From Paludibacter sp. (GTDB taxonomy: Bacteria; Bacteroidota; Bacteroidia; Bacteroidales; Paludibacteraceae): a stretch of 64,000 bases of DNA. The stretch is taken from positions 1 to 64,000 of the forward strand of contig JAMPAY010000009.1 of the NCBI GenBank assembly GCA_023666945.1, written 5' to 3'. Position 1 is the stretch's first letter, and each line of letters starts with the position of its first letter. This document shows positions 18,138-26,064 of this stretch, piece after piece. The notes beneath the pieces were generated by a model, which worked only from the letters and a program-made list of their open reading frames with translations, made no database searches and was not told where the DNA came from. The position numbers and the translations under genes are program-made.

Positions 18138-19226
18138 ATGAACTATCTCATTTCCGGTGGAGGAACCGGAGGACATATCTTTCCCGCCATCAGCATCGCA
18201 AACGCCTTGCGCGAAATCGACCCCACATGCAACATACTCTTTGTAGGTGCCCAGGGACGTATGGAAATGGAACGAGTACCACAAGCAGGATACAACATCA
18301 TCGGACTACCCGTACGCGGATTCGACCGACAACACCCACTCAAAAACATATCCGTCATCATCGACCTACTGAAAAGCATGCGACAAGCAAAAAAAATCAT
18401 CCGACAATTCCAACCTAACGTCGGCATCGGTGTAGGAGGATATGCCAGCGGAGCAGCCATGAAAGCCGCCGCCAACATGGGAATACCCATACTGCTACAA
18501 GAACAAAACGGATTTGCAGGCGTCACCAACAAAATGCTCTGCAGAGATGCCGCCAAAATATGCGTTGCCTACGAAGGCATGGAACGATTCTTCCCTGCCG
18601 AAAAAATCATACTCACAGGAAACCCAGTAAGGCAAAACCTCCTCACAGGCAACCGACAAGAAGCCGCCGACTTCTTCCACCTCAACCCCAATCGAAAAAC
18701 ACTGCTCATCATCGGAGGAAGCCTCGGAGCACGAACTATCAACCAGAGCATCATCGCATCACTCGCACAACTACGAGACAGTAGGCTTCAAGTAATCTGG
18801 CAAACCGGCAAAAACTACTACAAACAATGCCGACAGGCAGCCGATAGCATAGGAGGCGATTGGCTCATCTGTACCGATTTTCTCAGCCGAATGGATTTGG
18901 CATATGCCATGGCAGACATTGTCATCTCACGAGCCGGAGCATCCAGCATCAGCGAACTATGCCTGCTCGGGAAAGCAGCCGTACTCGTACCTTCACCCAA
19001 TGTGGCAGAAGACCACCAAACACACAACGCCATGGCACTCGTCAACAAACATGCAGCACTCATCGTACGCGACAACGATGCTGCCGGGCAACTCATACCT
19101 ACCACACTACAACTCGCCGCCAACGACCAACAATTGCAGACCCTACGCAACAACATCTTAACACTCGCACAACCAAACTCTGCACAACGCATCGCACAAG
19201 AAGCCATACAACTCGCACAGCACTAA
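18138..19226 (+). CDS. murG: UDP-GlcNAc:lipid I N-acetylglucosaminyltransferase
   Basis: A 362-residue GT-B enzyme that makes lipid II from lipid I. The N-terminal GGGTGGHIFPAISIA loop, the GVGGYASGAAM segment and the LLQEQNGFAGVTNK stretch are standard, as is the C-terminal SRAGASSISELCLLGKAAVLVP donor-binding region. It is the last gene of the cluster here: murC, ftsQ, ftsA and ftsZ do not follow, and a hairpin lies 31 bases after the stop. Confidence 0.96.
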   Translation: MNYLISGGGTGGHIFPAISIANALREIDPTCNILFVGAQGRMEMERVPQAGYNIIGLPVRGFDRQHPLKNISVIIDLLKSMRQAKKIIRQFQPNVGIGVGGYASGAAMKAAANMGIPILLQEQNGFAGVTNKMLCRDAAKICVAYEGMERFFPAEKIILTGNPVRQNLLTGNRQEAADFFHLNPNRKTLLIIGGSLGARTINQSIIASLAQLRDSRLQVIWQTGKNYYKQCRQAADSIGGDWLICTDFLSRMDLAYAMADIVISRAGASSISELCLLGKAAVLVPSPNVAEDHQTHNAMALVNKHAALIVRDNDAAGQLIPTTLQLAANDQQLQTLRNNILTLAQPNSAQRIAQEAIQLAQH

Positions 19227-19256
19227 TACTACAAGCAATATCATAAACTCAACATC

Positions 19257-19288
19257 TATCCCCGAAAGGCAATCCCTTTTCGGGGATA
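19257..19288 (+). terminator. Hairpin ending the dcw operon
   Basis: TATCCCCGAAAGG (19257-19269) pairs with CCTTTTCGGGGATA-type bases ending at 19288, a strong stem of about 12 bp. The following sequence (ATTATATC) is only modestly T-rich, so termination may be incomplete. Confidence 0.65.
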
Positions 19289-19594
19289 ATTATATCTGCA
19301 GCAAAGCGATTTTCATCCATGTGATAAACACTCCTGACAATAGCAACTTCACGCTCCTCTTGCATAATAGGTCTTTGTTAAAATATACACCTATTACTAA
19401 CAAAATGTACACACATTCTTCCCTCATAGGCAGTAATTTTGCAGCGTGGGAAATGGATTTATACTTGTGATGCTCTATCACATGGCATTTTACCATTTTC
19501 TATGGCACTAAAATTAACAACAAAACCAACAATCTTTATTAACCTTACGGAATGGGCACACAGCCCCAACCGCAAATAAAAACAACAAACACTT
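19289..19594 (+). promoter_or_regulatory. Leader and -7 element of the secreted protein gene
   Basis: TAATTTTG at 19434-19441 fits TAnnTTTG and gives a leader of about 145 bases; the -33 region lacks TTTG. A small hairpin TGTGAT/ATCACA (19466-19471, 19477-19482) lies in the leader. No gene is seen in the gap. Confidence 0.4.
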
Positions 19595-21907
19595 ATGAAC
19601 AAACTTAAACTACTTGGTTTAGCACTTGCCACACTCTTCACGAGCAATGCCATGGCTGCTGACTACACGTATGCACTCTCTGAGGCCACAAAAACAGATA
19701 ATGTATACGAATGGTCGTTTGCTGAAACTAAAAACAAAGGCAAAGTCGCCTATGTAGAAGTACCCGCTAATTCCGAAGGTACCGTACAATGGACCTGCAA
19801 ATCCGCAAATTCAGCACGTTTTATCTACTTAGCCACTGTCAATAACGGAACTGCCACTGCAACCGATCGTGGAGGCGTCATGGCAAAGAATTGGACATCA
19901 GAAGCCATCACATATACCACAAACGATATCTTCGAAGAAAACGGGACGTCTTATTTAGCATTCACTACTACCGATGACTTCAAAAGTATAGGTATCAAAC
20001 TTACCGCCAATAGTGCTGCTCCAATAGAAACTCCCTTTATTAAATCATACACCATCGCAGGCATCAATGCCACTATCGACAACGAACTTAACACCATCAC
20101 TGCCGAACTTCCTTATGGTACAGATATGGCTGCTGCATTAGAGGCCGCTACTGTTACACTCGGCGGTACTGCTACACAGTACGAATACAATGCCGACAAG
20201 ACGCAAATCACCGTAAGCGACGGCACTGCCACTGTTACCTACACACTCAACATTACCGTTGGAGCATTCAAGTGCGGTGAAATCATCAACGCTACCACTC
20301 AACAAACAGTAACCGGCACAATCGGAGGCAAAGCCCTCACCAACATAACTAAAAACCCCGCAAAATTAGACAAAAACAAATACTTTGGTATCCAATTGGC
20401 TAATGGTACATTCATGACCGGTGATGTATTCACCATCAGCCTGACAGCCACCCCCGGAACGGCTGCCGAAATGGGTACAATGAAAATCTATGCCGACCAA
20501 AACGGTACGGAATTACTCTACGAAAGCGAAAATGTTGGCGAAGTCGGTGAAAACGACTATGTACTGCCTGCTACTGTAAACGGTAAAAACGCCTTGTATA
20601 TCTATCGTGGAGAAGGCAACGATTGGAATCCTACATTTGACTACATCAAGGTTACCCGCGCATGTGAAGCATCTGTAGCCTCTTTCATTATTGCCGGTGT
20701 GCAAGCCACTATCGACGAAAACGAGAAGACCATCACTGCCGAACTGCCTTTTGGCACCAAACTCACAGAAGAAGATTGGAACAATGCATATACATTGGCA
20801 GGTCCCGCTACATCTGCTACCTACAATGAGAACCACACCACACTCACAGTAGATGAAACCGTCTATACGCTCAACATCACTATTGCCGAAGCATTAAGCG
20901 AAGATGCCACACTCAAAACGCTCAGCGTTAACGGTACGGCTATCACATTGGAAGAAGGTGTTTACGAATACACGCTCGCATTGCCTTATGGTACAACAGA
21001 ACTCCCCACTGTTACTGCTGAAGCCAACGACATGAAAGCAACTGTTGCTATTTCTGAAATCACCGCAACTGCTCAAGTTGTTACTATCACCGTTAATGCT
21101 GCCGCAGGCAACACACTAACATATACAATCACACTCTCCGTACTCACTGCTCCTAAAAACTTGCTCCAACTCACTATGAGCAACGGCTATTCTGCATGGC
21201 AACCCGCAGGCGAAGATGTTATCTATGCCTACTACATGGCAGGAACAGAACGCCCGTCTATCGTTGCCGAATCGGTAGTGCTTTGCGAAACGGCTACCGG
21301 CTATGCACTCAACGAAGAGGGTACTGTAATCACCGTAACAGGCGAAGACCAAACCACTAAAGAATACCAATTTGTTTGCGAAGCCGTAGAGCCACTTACT
21401 TTCACTGCTGATCAAATCACCTTCGACGGCACACAAACTTGGGTAGTCGCTCCTTATGGATACAACGAAAGCAAAGGAGGTTACGTATTCTCTAAAACCG
21501 ACACCGACTATTCACGCGAATGGAACGGAAAAACACACATTGATATGTTCTTGCCTGCTTGCGACAACATTGTCCTCTATGGTAATGGAACAGGAACAGA
21601 ACGCGACATCAAACTCTTCGTTAATGGCATAGAACTCACCGATGCCAAAACAACTAAAACAGAATCCGAACCTATCGTTCTTAACCAAAAAATAGCCTTC
21701 ATGCTCACTATCGTATCAAACCAAACCAAAGGTGACGGTGGCGTAGCAGGAATCAAATTGATAAAGAACGTTACTCCCTCCGGAATCGAAAACATCGCTG
21801 CAGAACTCGACCTCGATGCTCCTATGTACAACGTACTCGGACAACGCGTTGACGCTCAGTACAAAGGTGTAGTTATCCAAAACGGTCAGAAATTCCTATT
21901 GCAATAA
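19595..21907 (+). CDS. Secreted beta-sandwich repeat protein with a short C-terminal NxxGQRV-type tail
   Basis: A 770-residue predicted secreted protein. A signal peptide ends near NAMA-AD (residues 20-23). Residues about 148-225 and 363-432 are related repeats (SYTIAGINATIDNE and SFIIAGVQATIDEN, each followed by ITAELP(Y/F)GT). A third repeat at about 433-515 again has LPYGTTELP, resembling cadherin-like or Ig-like beta-sandwiches of Bacteroidales surface proteins. Residues about 240-350 and 630-735 look like carbohydrate-binding-type beta domains. The C-terminus MYNVLGQRVDAQYKGVVIQ matches the tail seen on many exported Prevotella/Bacteroidales proteins, similar to but shorter than a type IX sorting domain. 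No catalytic motif is recognised. It is monocistronic, ending at a strong terminator. Confidence 0.65.
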   Translation: MNKLKLLGLALATLFTSNAMAADYTYALSEATKTDNVYEWSFAETKNKGKVAYVEVPANSEGTVQWTCKSANSARFIYLATVNNGTATATDRGGVMAKNWTSEAITYTTNDIFEENGTSYLAFTTTDDFKSIGIKLTANSAAPIETPFIKSYTIAGINATIDNELNTITAELPYGTDMAAALEAATVTLGGTATQYEYNADKTQITVSDGTATVTYTLNITVGAFKCGEIINATTQQTVTGTIGGKALTNITKNPAKLDKNKYFGIQLANGTFMTGDVFTISLTATPGTAAEMGTMKIYADQNGTELLYESENVGEVGENDYVLPATVNGKNALYIYRGEGNDWNPTFDYIKVTRACEASVASFIIAGVQATIDENEKTITAELPFGTKLTEEDWNNAYTLAGPATSATYNENHTTLTVDETVYTLNITIAEALSEDATLKTLSVNGTAITLEEGVYEYTLALPYGTTELPTVTAEANDMKATVAISEITATAQVVTITVNAAAGNTLTYTITLSVLTAPKNLLQLTMSNGYSAWQPAGEDVIYAYYMAGTERPSIVAESVVLCETATGYALNEEGTVITVTGEDQTTKEYQFVCEAVEPLTFTADQITFDGTQTWVVAPYGYNESKGGYVFSKTDTDYSREWNGKTHIDMFLPACDNIVLYGNGTGTERDIKLFVNGIELTDAKTTKTESEPIVLNQKIAFMLTIVSNQTKGDGGVAGIKLIKNVTPSGIENIAAELDLDAPMYNVLGQRVDAQYKGVVIQNGQKFLLQ

Positions 21908-22091
21908 ATAGCCCAACTGCCACATCCCTCGATGTGGAATACAAAACATCTCCACTGCTTTCCCGCAGTGGAGATGTTTTTTTGTACGAAGTATTGCATT
22001 TGTGTAAGAACTGACATGCCAAGCCGTTCTTGATGTCTGTTAGCACCCAACTGTTGGGCGTTAGTGCAGATTTTTCCAAAATGTACTTCAT
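21873..22091 (-). pseudogene. Possible truncated small protein (MKYILEKSALTP...)
   Basis: From ATG 22091 the minus strand reads MKYILEKSALTPNSW then VLTDIKNG. From memory this resembles the start of a small uncharacterised Bacteroidales protein family, but I cannot verify it. The frame then runs through the terminator of the opposite gene and into its 3' coding end, so the C-terminal part is not credible. If related, only about 30 residues survive. Confidence 0.25.
21945..21983 (+). terminator. Terminator of the secreted protein gene
   Basis: ACATCTCCACTGC pairs with GCAGTGGAGATGT around the loop TTTCCC (21959-21964), followed by seven T. A textbook intrinsic terminator. Confidence 0.92.
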
Positions 22092-22095
22092 TTCG

Positions 22096-22127
22096 TTTGT
22101 TGTTTTAGTTGTTTTGTTATATCTTTG
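22096..22127 (+). promoter_or_regulatory. Strong promoter without an evident gene
   Basis: TTTG at 22096-22099, 20 bases, TATCTTTG at 22120-22127: a perfect match to the consensus. The expected start is near 22134. No credible ORF follows for 430 bases on this strand. Confidence 0.65.
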
Positions 22128-22133
22128 CGGTCG

Positions 22134-22240
22134 CAATTAAAGGGAAAGATAGAGAGGGCGGGCGGTCACCCGCCCCCTTGTTTTCGGTTATCTTGAGAGT
22201 TTCTTGATTTTTATTGTAAACTCTAAAGTTCCGATAACGA
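22134..22240 (+). ncRNA. Candidate short structured RNA
   Basis: About 22 bases after the predicted start, GGGCGGG (22156-22162) pairs with CCCGCCC (22169-22175) around a 6-base loop, followed by CCTTGTTTT. This could terminate a transcript of about 50 bases. A second nested structure follows: GTTATC (22187-22192) with GATAAC (22233-22238), and inside it GAGTTT (22197-22202) with AAACTC (22218-22223). A 77-codon frame from 22204 is hydrophobic and shows no family features. The gap to 22570 otherwise holds the 11-bp array. Confidence 0.3.
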
Positions 22241-22412
22241 AAACGATTTCGGTCTTTTTAATTTCCGTTTTCATCGTCTTTTCCTTTAATTGTTTTCCCT
22301 ACTCTTTTCAAGGTTTTCGGATTCTACTATTGTCTTATCTGAAACCACACGTTGCTTACAAAATAACAATACGTACACGACACATTGCTCACAATCTGTA
22401 TATAGCCTTCTA

Positions 22413-22467
22413 TTACGAGAGAGTTACGAGACCATAACGAGACTTCGACGAGATCTTATCGACCTTT
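22413..22467 (+). repeat. 11-bp periodic array, copy A
   Basis: Five consecutive 11-base units: TTACGAGAGAG, TTACGAGACCA, TAACGAGACTT, CGACGAGATCT, TATCGACCTTT. The core (T)(T/A)ACGAGA repeats with drift. The same five-unit arrangement occurs on the minus strand at 31154-31208, and both are followed by CATT(C/T)TGTCA. In the reading frame both give ERVTR(S/P) then a stop in the third unit. Confidence 0.8.
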
Positions 22468-22569
22468 CATTCTGTCAGAACATCCACAACGAATAGTTCC
22501 TACAATACTTGTAAAAAAACAGCGGGGACAACCATGGTTGTCCCCGCTCTACAAAAGTATCCGGCAAAA

Positions 22570-23007
22570 TCAGTCGTCTATACCTACAAAATCCATATTC
22601 TTATTGAAAATAAGGTCGAGACCATTATTCAGTTCAATCTCATACTTACGCCACTCTTTCTTGTACTCAGTAATGAAATTATTGGCAAACTTTGTTTGCA
22701 CATAGTTCCGTATCTTTGCAGGTACAAGTCCGTCCGGCACAGCCGAGAACTTACTTTCCACTTTCTCCACCTCACCTGCCGTATTGAAATCGACCGACGA
22801 ACCGTCTATAAACTTCACTTCATAGTCTGTATGACTGAGTTCTTTCTCTGATGTGATATAACTGATATTATCTACACTAAAGTAGGTAGTAATCACATTT
22901 TGAGCCGCAGCAGGCAGTTGTTCAAAACTAATAATTTTTTCTTGTGCAGTACAAGAATTCATGCAGAACAATAGCGTCATGCACATAACCGATAACATCT
23001 TTTTCAT
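22570..23007 (-). CDS. PepSY-like domain lipoprotein
   Basis: From ATG 23007 a 145-residue exported protein is predicted. MKKMLSVMCMTLLFCMNSC is a lipoprotein signal with the lipid-modified Cys in MNSC. The rest has two related segments resembling the PepSY-like (DUF2874) fold of Bacteroidota: LPAAAQNVITTYF...YEVKFIDGSSVDFNTAGEV and VPAKIRNYVQTKF...YEIELNNGLDLIFNKNMDF. Such proteins sit in the periplasm or outer membrane; no activity is established. An upstream in-frame start at 23034 would precede the predicted transcription start and is rejected. It has its own promoter, divergent from the next gene. Confidence 0.75.
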   Translation of the reverse strand: MKKMLSVMCMTLLFCMNSCTAQEKIISFEQLPAAAQNVITTYFSVDNISYITSEKELSHTDYEVKFIDGSSVDFNTAGEVEKVESKFSAVPDGLVPAKIRNYVQTKFANNFITEYKKEWRKYEIELNNGLDLIFNKNMDFVGIDD

Positions 23008-23032
23008 AATTGTAAGGATTAAAATACAACGC

Positions 23033-23063
23033 AAAGGTATGCAAAATTTGGCATCCTCACAAA
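23033..23063 (-). promoter_or_regulatory. Promoter of the PepSY-like gene
   Basis: Read on the minus strand: TTTG at 23063-23060, 19 bases, TACCTTTG at 23040-23033. It interlocks with the plus-strand promoter at 23047-23078. Confidence 0.65.
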
Positions 23064-23078
23064 TTAGTTGTATCTTTG
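23047..23078 (+). promoter_or_regulatory. Promoter of the nucleoside phosphorylase operon
   Basis: TTTG at 23047-23050, 20 bases, TATCTTTG at 23071-23078. The start expected near 23085 rules out the upstream in-frame start at 23068 for the phosphorylase. Confidence 0.7.
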
Positions 23079-23130
23079 CCCGATACTTTTTCTTAGGAAA
23101 AGAAGAACATCAACACTTATAAAAAACGCT

Positions 23131-24006
23131 ATGAAAACATTCCCCGCATCTCAACTTATCATCAACGAAGACGGATCTGCATTCCATCTTCATATTCGTC
23201 CCGAACACTTGGCTGACAAAATTATTTTGGTCGGTGACCAAGATAGAGTCACCATTGTCGCCTCCTATTTCGATGCAGGCAGCATCGAATGTGATATCCA
23301 ATCGCGAGAGTTTCATACCATAACCGGCAAATACAAAGGGAAACGTATTTCGTGTGTATCCACAGGTATCGGTACCGACAATATCGACATCGTTATGAAT
23401 GAATTGGACGCCCTCGCCAACATCGATTTCACCACTCGCACCGAAAAACAAGAGAAACGTCAATTGGAAATAGTACGTATCGGTACTTGCGGTGCCATGC
23501 AAGATGACATTCCACTCGGCAGTTTCCTTGTTTCGCAAAAAAGTATAGGTTTCGATGGAGTGTTGGCATTCTACAAAGGACGCGACGAAATAGCCGATTT
23601 AGGATTCGAAGAGGCTCTCACTGCCTTTATAGGCTACCCTGCCAAAGCAGCCGTACCCTATATTGTAAAAGCCGACGAAGAATTGGTAGAACGTATCGCC
23701 AAAGACGATATGCTGCGCGGTTGCACCATTGCCGCCAACGGATTTTATGGTCCGCAAGGACGTGTTTTGCGTTGCGATATTGCAGTATCCGACATCAATG
23801 AGCGTATCTCAGCATTCCGTTACGAAGGGCAACGTATCACTAACTACGAAATGGAAGGGTCGGCCATTGCCGGATTGGCACTACTAATGGGACACAAGGC
23901 CATGACCGTATGCTGCGTCATTGCACAACGCAAAGTAGAAGCCGCTAACACCGATTACAAACCACGCGTAAAACAACTGATACAAACAGTATTGGAACGC
24001 CTTTAA
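23131..24006 (+). CDS. Nucleoside phosphorylase (uridine-phosphorylase-like)
   Basis: A 291-residue member of the PNP/UDP phosphorylase family, which splits nucleosides with phosphate into base and ribose 1-phosphate. Features are the phosphate-site ILVGDQDRV, the VSTGIGTDN and VRIGTCGAMQ segments and the base/ribose-site NYEMEGSAIAGLA. The sequence is closest in character to uridine phosphorylases, but exact specificity is not certain. ATG 23131 is chosen because earlier starts lie within the promoter. Cytosolic; 10 bases before the peptidase gene, so probably co-transcribed. Confidence 0.88.
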   Translation: MKTFPASQLIINEDGSAFHLHIRPEHLADKIILVGDQDRVTIVASYFDAGSIECDIQSREFHTITGKYKGKRISCVSTGIGTDNIDIVMNELDALANIDFTTRTEKQEKRQLEIVRIGTCGAMQDDIPLGSFLVSQKSIGFDGVLAFYKGRDEIADLGFEEALTAFIGYPAKAAVPYIVKADEELVERIAKDDMLRGCTIAANGFYGPQGRVLRCDIAVSDINERISAFRYEGQRITNYEMEGSAIAGLALLMGHKAMTVCCVIAQRKVEAANTDYKPRVKQLIQTVLERL

Positions 24007-24016
24007 GATATTCAAT

Positions 24017-26041
24017 ATGAAGAGAGCATTAGTAATTTGCCTATCGGCACTTGCCCTTACCGGATGCCGACAACAGCAACCTAAATTCAATTACATTGTG
24101 GATCGTTTCTACGACTTGGAAATTCTGCGCTACCAAGTACCGCAGTTTGAAGAACTGACACTACAACAAAAAGAGTTACTCTACTATCTGAGCGAAGCCG
24201 CTCTGCAAGGGAGAGATATATTGTACGATCAGAACTGCAAATACAACTTGTGCATACGCCGTACATTGGAAGCCATATACACCGACTACCCCAACAAGAC
24301 CGATGAACAGTACCTTCTAATGGAGAAATACCTCAAACGGGTTTGGTTCTCTAATGGTATTCATCACCACTATAGCGAAGACAAGTTCTTACCCGAATTT
24401 ACGGAGACCTGGTTTACAGACGCCTTGGCTTACATCCCCGACACAACGAAAGCCGAACTATTGCAAAATGCCAATGGAATAGCATCGCTGGAAGACCTTG
24501 TGCCCATTATGTTCGACCCAACCATACTTCCTAAACGAACGAATCAAGCGGATGGCGTAGACCTTATTCTCACCTCTGCCAACAACTATTACGATGGTGT
24601 CACACAAGCAGAAGCAGCAGCCTATTATGCCGCTCATCGCGACGATTCGGCAGAACCCGTTAGTGTAGGACTCAATGCCAAACTGGTAAAACGCGATGGC
24701 ATTGTACAAGAAGATGTTTACAAAGTAGGGGGACTCTATGGTGCAGCCCTCGAAAAAGTAGTCTATTGGTTGGAAAAAGCCCGCGAAGTAGCCGAAAACG
24801 AACAGCAACGCTTAGTCATTGATAAACTGATTGCCTACAACCAAACAGGCGACCTTAATACTTTCAACGAATACTGTATTGCATGGGTACGCGATTTAGA
24901 GTCACGTGTCGACTTCGTCAACGGATTCACCGAGACCTACGGTGACCCCCTCGGCATGACCGCATCATGGGAAGCAATGGTCAATTTCAAGGACTTGGAA
25001 GCAACTGCACGTACCACAAAGATTTCGGAAAATGCCCAATGGTTTGAAGACAACTCACCTACCGACAAAGCCTACAAGAAAGAAGAGGTGAAAGGAGTAA
25101 CTGCCAAAGTTATCAATGCCGCCATACTCGGTGGCGATTGTTATCCCGCTACTCCTATCGGTATCAATCTGCCCAATGCCAATTGGATTCGCAAAGAGTA
25201 TGGTTCAAAATCGGTAACTATAGAGAACATCACCGATGCCTATAACCAAGCAGCACTCGGCAACGGCTTTAATGAAGAGTTCATGTATTCCGATAAAGAA
25301 GTAGAAGCCGCTCGCCTATACGGTGCACTCACCAACAGCCTGCATACCGATTTACACGAGTGCTTGGGACATGGGTCGGGTAAGTTACTGCCCGGCATAT
25401 CGAAAGACGCCCTAAAAGAACATGCATCCACCATAGAGGAGGCACGTGCCGACTTGTTTGGCTTGTACTATATGGCTGACGCCAAACTCGTAGAATTAGG
25501 CTTACTGCCTACTGCCGATGCCTACCAGACACACTACTATCAACAAATGATGAATGGTGCCATGACACAATTAGTACGCATTGAAGAGGGCAAGGACGTA
25601 GAAGAAGCACATATGCGCAATCGTCAGTTGATTGCCAATTGGGTGCTTGCCCATGTAGATACAGAGGAACCTGAAGTGGAGTTCGTACGCAAAGACGGAA
25701 AAACCTATTTGCATGTCAACGATTATCAAGGATTACGCCGTCTGTATGGTGACTTGCTCGCCATTATTCAAGAGATAACCTCTACCGGTAATTACGATGC
25801 TGCAAAAACATTGGTAGAAACCTATGCCGTACGTGTAAACCCTGAGTTACACAAAGAAGTATTACAACGTTACGCCACACTTAACTTAGCCCCCTACAAA
25901 GGCTTTGTAAATCCGGTATACACACCTCAGTACGATGCCCTAGGCAACATAAAAGATATTACCATATCATACAACGAGGGGTATACCGAGCAGCACCTAC
26001 GCTACTCACACGACTACTCTCCTCTACCTACCTGGAACTGA
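24017..26041 (+). CDS. M49-family dipeptidyl-peptidase III-like lipoprotein
   Basis: A 674-residue zinc peptidase. The N-terminus MKRALVICLSALALTGC is a lipoprotein signal, so it is exported and lipid-anchored. The zinc motif HECLGH is at 447-452 (the HExxGH form peculiar to M49), with EEARAD at about 474-479 giving the third ligand. Dipeptidyl peptidase III releases dipeptides from peptide N-termini. Animal homologues are cytosolic; exported forms are common in Bacteroidetes. It follows the phosphorylase by 10 bases and ends 23 bases before aroA. Confidence 0.88.
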   Translation: MKRALVICLSALALTGCRQQQPKFNYIVDRFYDLEILRYQVPQFEELTLQQKELLYYLSEAALQGRDILYDQNCKYNLCIRRTLEAIYTDYPNKTDEQYLLMEKYLKRVWFSNGIHHHYSEDKFLPEFTETWFTDALAYIPDTTKAELLQNANGIASLEDLVPIMFDPTILPKRTNQADGVDLILTSANNYYDGVTQAEAAAYYAAHRDDSAEPVSVGLNAKLVKRDGIVQEDVYKVGGLYGAALEKVVYWLEKAREVAENEQQRLVIDKLIAYNQTGDLNTFNEYCIAWVRDLESRVDFVNGFTETYGDPLGMTASWEAMVNFKDLEATARTTKISENAQWFEDNSPTDKAYKKEEVKGVTAKVINAAILGGDCYPATPIGINLPNANWIRKEYGSKSVTIENITDAYNQAALGNGFNEEFMYSDKEVEAARLYGALTNSLHTDLHECLGHGSGKLLPGISKDALKEHASTIEEARADLFGLYYMADAKLVELGLLPTADAYQTHYYQQMMNGAMTQLVRIEEGKDVEEAHMRNRQLIANWVLAHVDTEEPEVEFVRKDGKTYLHVNDYQGLRRLYGDLLAIIQEITSTGNYDAAKTLVETYAVRVNPELHKEVLQRYATLNLAPYKGFVNPVYTPQYDALGNIKDITISYNEGYTEQHLRYSHDYSPLPTWN

Positions 26042-26064
26042 CACATACACACCAACGGCTTGAT

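Noticed and set aside
19466..19482. CRP-like site TGTGA...TCACA in the leader
   Set aside because: The spacer is 7 rather than 6 bases and it lies downstream of the -7 element; a small hairpin is the simpler reading.
22204..22437. ORF of 77 codons ending in the 11-bp array
   Set aside because: Composition is low-complexity hydrophobic and it begins inside a hairpin; no family features.
22413..22467. CRISPR array
   Set aside because: Units are 11 bases with no spacers, and no cas genes are present.
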